NCBI RefSeq assembly: GCF_002394865.1
Contig: NZ_DGUZ01000018.1
Coordinates: forward strand, 124,001-188,000
Source of the DNA: Fibrobacter sp. UBA4297
GTDB lineage: Bacteria; Fibrobacterota; Fibrobacteria; Fibrobacterales; Fibrobacteraceae
Reading direction: 5' to 3'
DNA: 64,000 nucleotides
A program made the position numbers and the translations under genes. Below are positions 1 to 8,146 of the stretch, piece by piece; position 1 is the first letter of the stretch; each line of letters opens with the position of its first letter. A model generated the notes under the pieces. It made no database searches and had not been told where the DNA came from. It saw only the letters and a list, made by a program, of their open reading frames with translations.

Positions 1-506
1 TGGAGCCCAAGCGACTGCAAAAGTTCTTCGAGGACGCATTCGCCCCAGTCGCCCTGAATCTTGCTATCGTGCTTGAAAGCGCGAATCAAGTCATCGGCGG
101 TTTGCTTTGTCGCCTTGTTGGAATTGATGGACTGTTGCAGGACTTCCTTCAGCGAGGTATTTGCCGCAGTCTGCTGTAACGTCGTATCGTTCATGGTCTT
201 TTCCATCTTGGCGATGGTTTCCTTGAGCGGGTTCACGAGTTGTTCCATGGTGGCATGGCCCGATTCCGAAATCTGCTTTTCGCGCTGTTTAAGCATTTCT
301 TCAGTGGCGTTTTTCGCTTCGGCAACTAGGCGCTTCGAGATGTCATCAAAGCGAGCTTTTTGTTCTTCAAAAGCTCGGGCCGCCTCGGCTTTTGTCATTT
401 CAAGTTGGCTTTTCAATACAGCAACTTCTGTTTTTGCACTATGTCCCAATAAATAACCAATTGCGATCCCTAATACAGCGCAAATAATGGCGACGGCAAT
501 TATCAT
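1..506 (-). CDS. rmuC: RmuC-family DNA recombination protein (N-terminal part, cut by window edge)
   Basis: The minus strand reads from an ATG at 506 to the window edge without a stop, giving about 168 residues. It opens with one membrane-spanning helix (residues about 2-20), continues with a long charged coiled coil (about 25-130) and reaches the motif GDWGECVLEELLQSLGL, the start of the RmuC nuclease-like domain. RmuC is thought to limit inversions at short inverted repeats and probably acts at the membrane. A good ribosome site (AGGAG) lies 8 bases before the ATG. The C-terminal catalytic part is outside the window. The GNWGE-like motif together with the membrane anchor and coiled coil makes the family assignment firm. 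Confidence 0.85.
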   Translation of the reverse strand, partial: MIIAVAIICAVLGIAIGYLLGHSAKTEVAVLKSQLEMTKAEAARAFEEQKARFDDISKRLVAEAKNATEEMLKQREKQISESGHATMEQLVNPLKETIAKMEKTMNDTTLQQTAANTSLKEVLQQSINSNKATKQTADDLIRAFKHDSKIQGDWGECVLEELLQSLGL

Positions 507-750
507 CAAGAACTCCTTTTAACGTTCTAACAATATATCGTAATCACATTGAAATCTGTAAAATAAAACTAAAAAACTTGCACTTTCAATAGGTGACATT
601 ATATGACATTTTAAAATGGGGCGCGCAAATTTCTGGTCCGATATATAGTTTTTAATTATACAAATCAACATTAAAATAGCCATTAATTATAACAAGGTCC
701 TGTTTCAGAGTAGTTTAATAGGATTTTTTAAGAAAATTCAGACCAACCCC
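507..750. other. Intergenic AT-rich spacer
   Basis: This stretch lies between divergent rmuC and the trp leader. It is AT-rich; I see no convincing gene, terminator or repeat in it. The promoter of rmuC must lie here on the minus strand, but I cannot place it with confidence. Confidence 0.5.
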
Positions 751-779
751 TTGCCATGCGCCATTTGGATTGATATTTT
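751..779 (+). promoter_or_regulatory. Promoter of the trpE leader
   Basis: TTGCCA (751-756), a 17-bp spacer and TATTTT (774-779). The same arrangement, TTGCCA-17-TACATT, precedes the trpB leader at 51826-51854. In both cases exactly six bases separate the -10 box from the ATG of the leader peptide, which places transcription start at or within a base or two of that ATG. Confidence 0.6.
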
Positions 780-785
780 TGTGGC

Positions 786-842
786 ATGATGAATTTTGTT
801 ACAAATGCAACTTTCAACCGTCGTTGGTGGCGCGGACTCTAA
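786..842 (+). CDS. trpL: trp operon leader peptide
   Basis: An 18-codon reading frame, MMNFVTNATFNRRWWRGL, ends in TAA at 840-842. Two consecutive Trp codons (825-830) lie next to the first arm of a hairpin. This is the design of a transcription-attenuation leader peptide: a ribosome stalled at Trp codons for lack of charged tRNA-Trp changes the folding of the RNA behind it. A second peptide of identical length, sharing the core FNR followed by Trp residues, precedes trpB. No ribosome-binding site is visible, and the promoter spacing suggests leaderless translation. A 69-codon ORF in another frame over this region is not credible. Confidence 0.85.
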   Translation: MMNFVTNATFNRRWWRGL

Positions 843-920
843 CATAGAGCCCGGTATTTGTTACAAATCACCCAAGATTTTTAGGCAAAGGCTTCCGGAC
901 TCACGGAGGCCTTCCTTTTT
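834..920 (+). terminator. trp attenuator (antiterminator/terminator) before trpE
   Basis: Region 1 (GGACTCT, 834-840) can pair with region 2 (AGAGCCC, 846-852), with one A-C mismatch. Region 2 with the following GG (846-854) can alternatively pair with CCGGACTC (895-902), the left shoulder and loop of the terminator. The terminator is a 10-bp stem (888-897 with 904-913) followed by a T run. Stalling on the Trp codons would free region 2 to form the antiterminator and let transcription continue into trpE. Confidence 0.85.
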
Positions 921-1006
921 ACCGAAAATTGACGAAATCCTCCGGGACCTAAAGCTTTTGCGGACCATAAACGAAAGGCAAACAAGTTTTAAACTAGAGG
1001 ATTAAA

Positions 1007-2452
1007 ATGACTAAGATTACTCACATCACCGAACGCCCGGGTTACGCTCCGCGTACAGACAGCATTTACGTTGCACTCCCCGGCGAACGTTACACCCCGT
1101 TTTCACTCGCCAAGAAGCTCGGCGCAAAGGCCATCTTCGAATCGGCAAGCTTCGACCACGGTCGCAGCCGTTATTCCACTTTGATGGTGGACGAAGGTTT
1201 CCGCCTGCGCCAGAACGACAAGAACGTAAGCATTGTCGTGGATGGCAAGGAAAGTGAATTTTTAGCTGAAGGTGATGGCGATATTCTCGACGCCTTGCTC
1301 AAGATTTCCGCCGAAAATACGGTGCCGCCTAACCAGATTCCTATTCCGTCTTCGGGCGTGGGCTACCTCGGCTACGAATTCTGCGCCCGCTGCGATACGA
1401 TTCGCCTCGCCCCGCAGGTAGACGAACTTAACATTCCCGAAGCTGAATTTTTGGTCGGCCACATTTACATCGTGTTTGACCACTTCACCGAAAAGCTTCA
1501 CTTGTTCGCCCTGAACTACGAAGAACACCAGATTGATTTGAAGGCTGCAATTGAAAAGGTGAAGGCCCGCCTCGCCGACCTCGATTTTAGCTACCTCGCT
1601 CCGGAAAAGCAGTACGGCAAGGGCATCACTATGACCGACCTCGAACAGTCCCGCAAGGAATACACCGAAAAGGTGGAAGCATTACAGAAGCATATCATTG
1701 CAGGCAACATCGTGCAGGCAGTGCCCTCCCGCCGCATCCAGTTTGCAAGCGATATCGAAGCGCTCGACATTTACCGCCGCCTCCGCACGGTGAACCCGTC
1801 TCCGTACATGTTCTTCCTCGATTACGGAACGCACCAGTTCATTGGCGCATCGCCGGAGAGCTTGATCCGCGTGCGTGAAGGCATTGCCACAATCCACCCG
1901 ATTGCAGGTACCCGCCGCCGTGGCAAGGACGACGCCGAAGATTTGGCTTTGATGAAGAACTTGAAGGGCGACCCAAAGGAACGCGCAGAACACTTGATGC
2001 TCGTGGACCTCGCCCGCAACGACCTCGGTCGCGTTTGCGACGCCGGTACAGTCGAAACCACCAAGTACATGGAATGCGAAAAATTCAGCCACGTGATCCA
2101 CCTGGTTTCTGACGTACAAGGTAAAGTTTCCAAGAACAAGAAGGCGATTGAAGTGCTACGCTCCAGCTTCCCGGCAGGTACGGTGAGCGGCGCTCCGAAA
2201 ATCAGCGCCATTGAAATTCTTTCCGGTCTCGAAAAAGTCAAGCGTCGTTTTTATGCGGGTGCCGTGGGTTACATCGAATCCGATGGCGACCTCGACTTCT
2301 GCATTGCCATCCGCTGCTGCTTAAAGCAGGGCAAGACCATCAGTCTCCAGGCCGGTGGTGGCATTGTCGCGGCATCGAACGCTGACCGCGAATTTGAAGA
2401 AACGAATGAAAAGCTCGGAGCGATCAGAGCTGTACTGGAGGGGGAAAATTAG
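1007..2452 (+). CDS. trpE: Anthranilate synthase component I
   Basis: The protein has 481 residues, the usual TrpE length. It makes anthranilate from chorismate using ammonia supplied by TrpG. The chorismate-binding domain shows its hallmark blocks in order: PSPYMFFLDYG, GASPESL, IAGTRRRGKD, LVDLARNDLGRV and VSGAPKISAIEIL. The N-terminal regulatory domain contains FESASF, in the place of the LLES-type tryptophan-binding element, so feedback inhibition is likely. The ATG follows TAGAGGATTAAA, a usable ribosome site. It lies directly behind the trp attenuator and 148 bases before the trpGD fusion, with which it should form the anthranilate synthase complex. Confidence 0.97.
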   Translation: MTKITHITERPGYAPRTDSIYVALPGERYTPFSLAKKLGAKAIFESASFDHGRSRYSTLMVDEGFRLRQNDKNVSIVVDGKESEFLAEGDGDILDALLKISAENTVPPNQIPIPSSGVGYLGYEFCARCDTIRLAPQVDELNIPEAEFLVGHIYIVFDHFTEKLHLFALNYEEHQIDLKAAIEKVKARLADLDFSYLAPEKQYGKGITMTDLEQSRKEYTEKVEALQKHIIAGNIVQAVPSRRIQFASDIEALDIYRRLRTVNPSPYMFFLDYGTHQFIGASPESLIRVREGIATIHPIAGTRRRGKDDAEDLALMKNLKGDPKERAEHLMLVDLARNDLGRVCDAGTVETTKYMECEKFSHVIHLVSDVQGKVSKNKKAIEVLRSSFPAGTVSGAPKISAIEILSGLEKVKRRFYAGAVGYIESDGDLDFCIAIRCCLKQGKTISLQAGGGIVAASNADREFEETNEKLGAIRAVLEGEN

Positions 2453-2550
2453 TAGACAGTAGGCAGTAGGAAGTAGACAGTTTAAAATTAGGCGGCTACG
2501 CCGCGATTATATCACTTCCGACTTCCTACTTCTAACTTCCTACTGAGAAC
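2453..2550. repeat. Degenerate word-repeat spacer with inverted halves
   Basis: The spacer after trpE is built from variations of AGTAGACAGT and AGTAGGAAGTAG on its left side and CTTCCTACTTCT and AACTTCCTACT on its right side, so the halves can fold on each other. Similar filler occurs at 44868-44925, 43799-43884 and 53365-53520. I see no gene in it. It may act as a weak hairpin between trpE and trpGD. Confidence 0.6.
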
Positions 2551-2600
2551 CGACACCCAACAACAACCCTGAATCACAAATTTTAAAAAAGCGAATAAAA

Positions 2601-4196
2601 ATGATCATTATCATCGACAACTACGATTCTTTTACTTATAACGTTTATCAGGCTTTGGCCAAGATTACCACCGAAGAAATCCGCGTGCTCCGTAGCCGCG
2701 AATGCACCATCGCCGACATCGAAAAGTTAAACCCGAGCCGCCTTATCGTAAGCCCGGGCCCAGGCCGCCCCGAAGATGCAGGCATCTCCGTGGAAGCCAT
2801 CAAGCACTTTGCAGGCAAGCTCCCGATTTTGGGCGTGTGCCTCGGCCACCAGGCTATCGGTTACGCATTCGGCGCAAAGATTGTACAGGCCAAGTTCATC
2901 AAGCACGGCATTGCCGAAGAAATCGACCTCGACGGCAAGGGACTTTTCCGAACCATCGGCAAGAAGAACATCTTCACGCGTTACCACAGCTTGGTCATCG
3001 ACGAATCGACGCTCCCGGGCGATTTCGAAGTGACAGCCCGCGCAACCGACGGCGACATCATGGGCATTCGCCACAAGGCGCTCCCCATTGAAGGCGTGCA
3101 GTTCCACCCGGAATCTATCGCCAGCGGCCGCGCTGACGAATTCTTCAAGGCTTTCCTCAACTACCGCCGTGAACCGCTGGATGTGCGTGGCATTTTGAAC
3201 ACGCTCATGGAAGGCAAGGACTTGACCCGCGCCACGGCCGAAATGTTCATGGAAGACCTGACCGACGGCATCATGGACGAACGCCAGATGGCAGGCATCC
3301 TCACCGCACTCTTTGCAAAAGGCCCTGTTGCCGAAGAAATCGCAGGCTGCGCCTACGTGCTCAACAAGAAGAAACGCCGCTTCCCATACAGTGGCGAAGA
3401 ACTCACGGACATCGTGGGTACCGGTGGCGACGGCAAGGGAAGTTTCAACGTGAGCTCGCTCTCGGGCATCATTGCCGCTAGCTGTGGCGCCAAAGTGGCA
3501 AAGCACGGCAACCGCGCCGTCTCCAGCAAGTCTGGCGCCGCCGACTTTTACACAGCAGCAGGCTTCAAGCTCGACATGACTCCAGACAAGGCCGCAACCG
3601 TCATCGACAAGACAAATTTCGTGTTCCTCATGGCTCCGGTCTACCACAGCGCCATGCGCTTTGCAGCCCCCGTGCGCGCTGCCCTCGGCGTAAAAACCAT
3701 CATGAACCTGCTCGGACCTCTCACGAACCCGGCCGAAGCCAAGTACCTCATGCTCGGTGTTTACAGCAAGTCCGTGCTGGAACCGTTCACCAAGGCAGCA
3801 AAGGCCCTCGGTGCCAAACGCGTGATGGTCGCCATCAGCGACGACGGCTACGATGAAATTTCTCCGTGCGTGCCGACAACCATCGCCGAAATTCTGGAAG
3901 ACGGCGAATATCGCGAATACCGCATTGACCCGAAGGATTTCGGCGTGCCCTCTGTGGACCCTGAAGACCTCGCAGGCGGTACGGGTGCAGACAACTTCCA
4001 GCTCGCCCTCGACATGCTGAACGGCAAGGGCCGTCCGGGAATCAAGTACGCTTGCGCCCTGAACGCCGGTGCTGCACTTTACATCAGCAAGAAGGCAGCC
4101 AGCATCAAGGAAGGCTTCGACAAGGCCATCAAAGCGATGGAAGACGGCACTGTTCTCAAGAAAATCGAGGAAGTCAAAGTCGCTACAAACGCGTAA
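2601..4196 (+). CDS. trpGD: Anthranilate synthase glutaminase / anthranilate phosphoribosyltransferase fusion
   Basis: A 531-residue fusion. Residues 1 to about 195 form the class I glutamine amidotransferase TrpG: the nucleophile lies in GVCLGHQAIG (Cys 80) and the His-Glu pair in GVQFHPES. Residues from about 200 to 531 form TrpD, with the phosphoribosyl-pyrophosphate loop GTGGDGKGSFNVS, the stretch KHGNRAVSSKSGAAD and LLGPLTNPA. It supplies ammonia to TrpE and then attaches phosphoribose to anthranilate, the first two committed steps of tryptophan synthesis. Such TrpG-TrpD fusions are known from enteric bacteria. It is the second gene behind the attenuator. Confidence 0.96.
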   Translation: MIIIIDNYDSFTYNVYQALAKITTEEIRVLRSRECTIADIEKLNPSRLIVSPGPGRPEDAGISVEAIKHFAGKLPILGVCLGHQAIGYAFGAKIVQAKFIKHGIAEEIDLDGKGLFRTIGKKNIFTRYHSLVIDESTLPGDFEVTARATDGDIMGIRHKALPIEGVQFHPESIASGRADEFFKAFLNYRREPLDVRGILNTLMEGKDLTRATAEMFMEDLTDGIMDERQMAGILTALFAKGPVAEEIAGCAYVLNKKKRRFPYSGEELTDIVGTGGDGKGSFNVSSLSGIIAASCGAKVAKHGNRAVSSKSGAADFYTAAGFKLDMTPDKAATVIDKTNFVFLMAPVYHSAMRFAAPVRAALGVKTIMNLLGPLTNPAEAKYLMLGVYSKSVLEPFTKAAKALGAKRVMVAISDDGYDEISPCVPTTIAEILEDGEYREYRIDPKDFGVPSVDPEDLAGGTGADNFQLALDMLNGKGRPGIKYACALNAGAALYISKKAASIKEGFDKAIKAMEDGTVLKKIEEVKVATNA

Positions 4197-4255
4197 TGAG
4201 GTCCGCCGCGCTTGCTACCTTTGGGAGCGAGCGCAGGCTACGTCCTTTGTGATAA

Positions 4256-4286
4256 GTGCTCCGAGAAATCGGGGCTCTTTTTTTTA
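4256..4286 (+). terminator. Terminator after trpGD
   Basis: GCTCCGA and TCGGGGC (4258-4275) pair around a GAAA loop and are followed by a run of eight Ts. A second 9-bp hairpin (GCGCTTGCT with AGCGAGCGC, 4208-4234) lies just upstream. Confidence 0.8.
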
Positions 4287-4316
4287 TCAGATTAACATTG
4301 TAAAAATGGTTACAAA

Positions 4317-4580
4317 CTACGCTTCTAACTGACTGCGAAGCACAACGATGTCTTCTAGAGAAAGATCCGTGGTTGCGGCAATTTCCTCGTCAGAAACGCC
4401 AAGCTGTATCATCTTCTTCGCGATTTCGCGGGTACGTTCTTCAATCTTCGCGTTGATGTCATCCGCGAATTCCTTGAAGATTCCCCGTCTCATGGCGTTA
4501 TGGTCCCAGACCTTGTGATACATATTCCGATAAACCTCGAATTCTTTCTTGCTGATAAGCGTGCTAAACGAGCGTCGCAA
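4317..4580 (-). pseudogene. C-terminal fragment of an Rpn/PD-(D/E)XK transposase-like nuclease
   Basis: An 87-codon frame ending in REIAKKMIQLGVSDEEIAA and TDLSLEDIVVLRSQLEA. That ending is typical of the Rpn family of recombination-promoting nucleases, which are usually about 280-320 residues long; the nuclease domain is absent here. The frame could start at an ATG at 4580, but nothing upstream continues the family. I read it as a 5'-truncated remnant that shares the accessory region with other broken genes. Translation of the fragment cannot be excluded. Confidence 0.6.
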
Positions 4581-4620
4581 AATTATGCTTGCATATTTTT
4601 CCCCAAAGAGGATAACTCAA

Positions 4621-4915
4621 CTACGAAACTAAAGTTTCAAGTTTCGTATATATGACAATACTGTAATCAAAATCTCTTTTCTTTATATATTTTGAGGGTC
4701 CATTGCTTACCCTAGGATTGATGTCGTCAAGTTCGTATTCGGGGGCAAAATCCTTTTCCTCGTAATGGGGAGACGGTGTTTTTAAAATCATATATGTAAC
4801 ATAGATAATATAACACGCTAGGGCAATAAAACCGACGCCAGCAATAACTGTGAGATAAATTATTGCTTTTTTTTAGAATCTTCAATCCATGTTGAATGTA
4901 TTTTTTAGATGTCAC
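4621..4915 (-). pseudogene. Small single-pass membrane protein interrupted by a frameshift in an A8 run
   Basis: A GTG-started frame (4915) begins VTSKKYIQHGLKILKK and then meets eight consecutive A residues (minus strand, at 4867-4874). The original frame runs on to 4727 as nonsense-like sequence. Shifting frame at the A8 run instead joins it to IIYLTVIAGVGFIALACYII, a perfect membrane segment, and to a charged cytoplasmic or periplasmic tail ending at a TAG at 4621-4623. The composite of roughly 95 residues looks like a real type of small membrane protein. Either the homopolymer count is a sequencing error or the gene is switched off or phase-variable. Function unknown. Confidence 0.5.
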
Positions 4916-4967
4916 ACCGTTTAATATACCTTTTTATATTTTGACAGTTTTACCTTCATCTCGCTTG

Positions 4968-6422
4968 CTACGAATAACCGCGTGAATTGTTTCTCACGAA
5001 TCGTTGGTTCTTGCTCTTGGGCTTGTCGGGGATTGTGAGTGAAAGCAGCCCTTCCTTAACCATCGGGTAGATATGCCGAGTCATCAGATAGGCCCCGGTC
5101 AATTCGCTCTTGAACTCGGTTTCCAATTCGCTGCGGCTTCTTGGAACTTTGCAGAATTCTAAAATCCATTGCTGCAATTCTGTTAGCGGTGCGGAAATTT
5201 TTTTTAGAGTGTTGTACAAAGTCACGCGGAAAATGCCTCGAGTGCTTTCAAATTTAGGAGGTTCCAATCCGGCTTCTTCCATGGCTCGGCGGATTGTCGG
5301 TATTCCGCTGTAGCGGTTTTCGGCTTGCCCGATAATTTCGAGTGCGTTTGCAAGGTAGGGATTTCGGGTGTCCGCGCCATAATCTCCAAGCGTATCTATG
5401 CGATTGCGGCCATAAAGTCCGCCTGGATTTTCAACCTCGATTCTGTTTGTGAACATTCTGATTGTAATGGGGCAATTGTCCGTATGAATGCTGTAATCGC
5501 GATGGACGAGGGCGTTCAGGATGATTTCACGAATGGCGATAACGGGATATTCAGTCTTGTCTGTTCGTTCGCCTGTTTTTTCGTCGATGACGGTGCGCAC
5601 CTTCATGTTTCGGATGACGAAAGCTACGGCATCATCCTTCATTTGTGGAATTGTCCCTTCGATACGTTTGTTGTCTAAAAAACGCTCGCCAATTTCGCCA
5701 ATTCCACTGACTTCTGTTCCAGGAACTGCAACCGCTGTTATCCCTAGTTGCGGGAAATACCCTTGCGGGTAGGCACTAAACATGAATAATCCTACAATAG
5801 TCGGGTGCCCGTTTGACATAAAACCTTGCAGCATCATCCATCGTTGAACCGGAAGTGCGAATACATTGGGCTTTTTTTCTTGCAAGGCCAAAGTGTATTT
5901 CTTGAAGGCGTCCGTTTGCAATTCTTTTTTATCGGCGCGTTCGACGGGGCGTAACTCGTCTTCGATTTTTTTCTTGAACGACTCGAAGGTGTAAACCTCG
6001 TATTCTGTCATTTGTCGGTCGCTATCGCCGACGCGTACGAATGATCCCCTGAGTCGCCCGGCACCCTTATAAAAACAGGGCTTCTGGAAATCGTCCATTT
6101 CGGGGATTTCTGCACAGACGACTGTCTTACGATGTAACGTTGTTGTTGTGCAAAGAGCTTTTACTGGAGGCTCCATTTGCAGACATTGCTCAGATATTTT
6201 CTTTATCAAGTCGGCTGCGTTATATACGCCGCAAATTTTGAAATCGTTTTCTTCGTCTATACCGAACAGGATAATACCGCCATCTTTCTGATTTGAAAAT
6301 GAAGATAACGTATCGAATAATCGAGGGCAGCCGCCCGCAGATTTCTTGATTTCTATATGATTGCTTTCGCTTTTTTGCGAACAGACTTCTTCAACGATTT
6401 TCTTTAATTTCTTCTCTAGCAT
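4968..6422 (-). CDS. AlbA_2 (Schlafen-like) domain putative transcriptional regulator
   Basis: The protein has 484 residues. Its N-terminal 130 residues form an AlbA_2/AAA_4 domain (HIEIKKSAGGCPRLFDTLSSFSN, then GGIILFGIDEENDF and GSFVRVGDSDRQM). The middle and C-terminal part resembles the RecG-like helicase-related regulators of this group, with a degenerate GHKL-type patch (REIILNALVHRDYS, then IEVENPGGLYG). The end looks like a winged helix (about 410-470). Such proteins are found widely in Bacteroidetes and Fibrobacter; their targets are mostly unknown. Several copies of an ATTCGTCAAAAA motif lie directly upstream, suggesting autoregulation. Confidence 0.75.
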   Translation of the reverse strand: MLEKKLKKIVEEVCSQKSESNHIEIKKSAGGCPRLFDTLSSFSNQKDGGIILFGIDEENDFKICGVYNAADLIKKISEQCLQMEPPVKALCTTTTLHRKTVVCAEIPEMDDFQKPCFYKGAGRLRGSFVRVGDSDRQMTEYEVYTFESFKKKIEDELRPVERADKKELQTDAFKKYTLALQEKKPNVFALPVQRWMMLQGFMSNGHPTIVGLFMFSAYPQGYFPQLGITAVAVPGTEVSGIGEIGERFLDNKRIEGTIPQMKDDAVAFVIRNMKVRTVIDEKTGERTDKTEYPVIAIREIILNALVHRDYSIHTDNCPITIRMFTNRIEVENPGGLYGRNRIDTLGDYGADTRNPYLANALEIIGQAENRYSGIPTIRRAMEEAGLEPPKFESTRGIFRVTLYNTLKKISAPLTELQQWILEFCKVPRSRSELETEFKSELTGAYLMTRHIYPMVKEGLLSLTIPDKPKSKNQRFVRNNSRGYS

Positions 6423-6423
6423 A

Positions 6424-6524
6424 TTTTTGACGAATCCTATTTTCGTTAAATTTAATCAAAAATTCGTCAAAAATCAATAATTTTCGTTAAAATTAGAAAA
6501 TTCTCCTCAAAAATTCGTCAAAAA
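6424..6524. promoter_or_regulatory. Repeated operator-like sites upstream of the AlbA_2 regulator
   Basis: AAAAATTCGTCAAAAA occurs twice in the same orientation (6458-6473 and 6509-6524) and once inverted as TTTTTGACGAAT (6424-6435), overlapping the start region of the regulator gene. Two half-related TTTCGTTAAA words (about 6441 and 6481) alternate with them. The spacing and repetition look like a protein-binding array for autoregulation. Confidence 0.6.
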
Positions 6525-6545
6525 CAGGCATTCTTCCTCAAAAAG

Positions 6546-7871
6546 TCACTTGAATTCGCTCGTGATTTGCATTGAGCCGCTACGTCCGTATTGGTCCTTG
6601 TAGATGAGAGTCCAATAGATGGGGCCTGTAGGAATTTTTGCTGAAATGTTGATGAGGCGGCTAGAATACCTTTTGGCGAGGTCGGGCAGTTCCCAACCAT
6701 GACAGTATCCTGCCATATCTTCCTTGTAATAGGAATGCGCAACGACCCTGCAACCGTATTCGTTCTTGGAAACAGAATACTCGATAGAATCTTTTCTATA
6801 GTAAGGGTAATCTGCGAATTTTTTTTCGGTGAATACGTCGAATAATCCATTGTTGCAATGTGATCCATGTTCTTGTTCGCAATAATCGACTAATGATTGT
6901 ATACTGGGAATCTCATTTATTATGGAGTCCGTCGTTTCTGGATTGGAAAGGCTAGTGTAATGCTCTGTTATTTTCTCAAAGTCTTCAGAATTTGCCGAAG
7001 CAAGTGGGGAGTATCTAATGGTAGGATTGAGGCCGTTTCCATCGTGGTAGAGGATGATTCCTTCGGGGAGCCCTTCGGCATAAAGCCGGTAGTATCCTTC
7101 GTAACGGAAAAGGACTTCGCACCCGTTGGCCGAGAGCGTTTCTAGATGGCTTTTGACTTTAGCCTTATCAAATTCGGGAATGTTGCTGTACGGGATGTAT
7201 GAGGTAATTGCGCTGTCCCCGAGATTCACATCGAAGAGAAGTGTTGTTTCCGTACTTTCGTGAAAGTATCTGCCGTATGCGCTGCTGTCGTTGTCATGAT
7301 AATCCACTTGTATTGTGATTCCACCATACGGAACACTGATGGTGCCGCCGACATTTTCCACGCATTGTCCCTGCTTGCATTTAAAACTTCCGTCTTCATA
7401 CAAAAAACATTGATTGAGGGAGAAAAATCCCGTGTCGAGTTTTCCTTCTTCCGCAGGGTAGAGCACCCGCAAATTTACAGTGCGTGTTTCATTTGAATCG
7501 ATAAAAGACCGTAATGGTATCGTTGCAACACCGCTACCGGAAAAACTCAGGGGTTTGTCGGGCTCGACCAAGTCATTATGTCTTTTGCTGGAACTACTGC
7601 GCTGAAAATTGCTGCTGGATGATGATGGAGTGACAGAACTCGAACTGACACTCGGACCTTCTGTCGAAGAATCCAAAATGGAACTTGATGAAACTTGATT
7701 CGAAGAGCTTGATTCGAAAACGGAACTGGAACTGATAGAAGTTGACGAATCCATGTCAGATGAACTTTCTGTGCTTATTTCTTCGGTGAAAGGTGTGGGA
7801 TCGCTCGGGCTTTCAGAGCAATTTGCAAAAAGGGCTAATGCCGCAATTAGATAGAGAAATTTTATTTTCAC
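6546..7871 (-). CDS. Poly-serine lipoprotein of unknown function
   Basis: The start is taken as the GTG at 7871 because GAGGTGG lies just before it; a GTG at 7883 is the alternative. The first 18 residues (hydrophobic, ending LALFANC) form a lipoprotein signal peptide. Residues about 20-105 are a flexible linker rich in Ser runs, typical of Fibrobacter surface proteins. The remaining 330 residues contain several Cys pairs and many aromatic residues and probably form one folded extracellular domain. I do not recognise a family. The short spacing to the AlbA_2 gene on the same strand allows joint transcription. Confidence 0.75.
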   Translation of the reverse strand: MKIKFLYLIAALALFANCSESPSDPTPFTEEISTESSSDMDSSTSISSSSVFESSSSNQVSSSSILDSSTEGPSVSSSSVTPSSSSSNFQRSSSSKRHNDLVEPDKPLSFSGSGVATIPLRSFIDSNETRTVNLRVLYPAEEGKLDTGFFSLNQCFLYEDGSFKCKQGQCVENVGGTISVPYGGITIQVDYHDNDSSAYGRYFHESTETTLLFDVNLGDSAITSYIPYSNIPEFDKAKVKSHLETLSANGCEVLFRYEGYYRLYAEGLPEGIILYHDGNGLNPTIRYSPLASANSEDFEKITEHYTSLSNPETTDSIINEIPSIQSLVDYCEQEHGSHCNNGLFDVFTEKKFADYPYYRKDSIEYSVSKNEYGCRVVAHSYYKEDMAGYCHGWELPDLAKRYSSRLINISAKIPTGPIYWTLIYKDQYGRSGSMQITSEFK

Positions 7872-7939
7872 AGTCCACCTCACAAGCTAATCATGAATAT
7901 AGCTAAAAAAAACGGAATAATGTCACCCACTTTTTTTTT

Positions 7940-8030
7940 CTACCTATTCCCTTTGGCTCGGTTGTGCGACTTGCAGAGCATTTCGCAGTTTCGACCCAAA
8001 AGTACGGTCTGGCCCGACAGAACCCATATA
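7940..8030 (-). pseudogene. Remnant of an HNH endonuclease C-terminus
   Basis: The minus strand reads SGQTVLLGRNCEMLCKSHN followed by RAKGNR and a stop at 7940-7942. This is the usual ending of small HNH endonucleases (the C-x2-C-type metal knuckle, HN and KG). An in-frame stop precedes it and no start codon is available, so it is a remnant next to the tracrRNA. Confidence 0.5.
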
Positions 8031-8061
8031 AATTACGGAATGGCGGTTGTCAAGAGGTCTT

Positions 8062-8146
8062 AAAAGAAAGAGGACGATGCTTTCGCACCGCCTTAAATGT
8101 TTTCACAACGGAATAATCCTTATTGTGAATTGCTTTCAGATTATGC
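8062..8146 (-). ncRNA. tracrRNA of the type II-C CRISPR system
   Basis: On the minus strand, 8142-8122 is complementary over 21 bases to the 5' end of the array repeat read on the minus strand (GTTGTGAATTGCTTTCAGAT and one further base), with only a terminal G-U pair. Downstream lies AAGGATTATTCCGTTGTGAA, the nexus-type segment familiar from Bacteroidetes II-C tracrRNAs. Then comes a hairpin GGCGGTGC-GAAA-GCATCGTC (8072-8092) and a T-rich end (8062-8071). A possible -10 (TATATT) lies near 8150-8156. The start is approximate. Confidence 0.88.

Noticed and set aside
816..854. T-box riboswitch before trpE (GGTGGCGCGG resembles part of a T-box)
   Set aside because: No specifier stem and no AANNNAGGGTGG core; the Trp-Trp codons and the alternative pairings fit peptide-based attenuation.
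796..1005. A 69-codon frame directly before trpE
   Set aside because: It overlaps the attenuator hairpins in another frame; the 18-codon Trp-rich leader at 786-842 explains the region far better.
2727..3647. A 306-codon open frame on the minus strand
   Set aside because: Antisense to the trpGD fusion, with composition typical of a shadow frame (rich in Val, Ala, His, Cys) and no motif.
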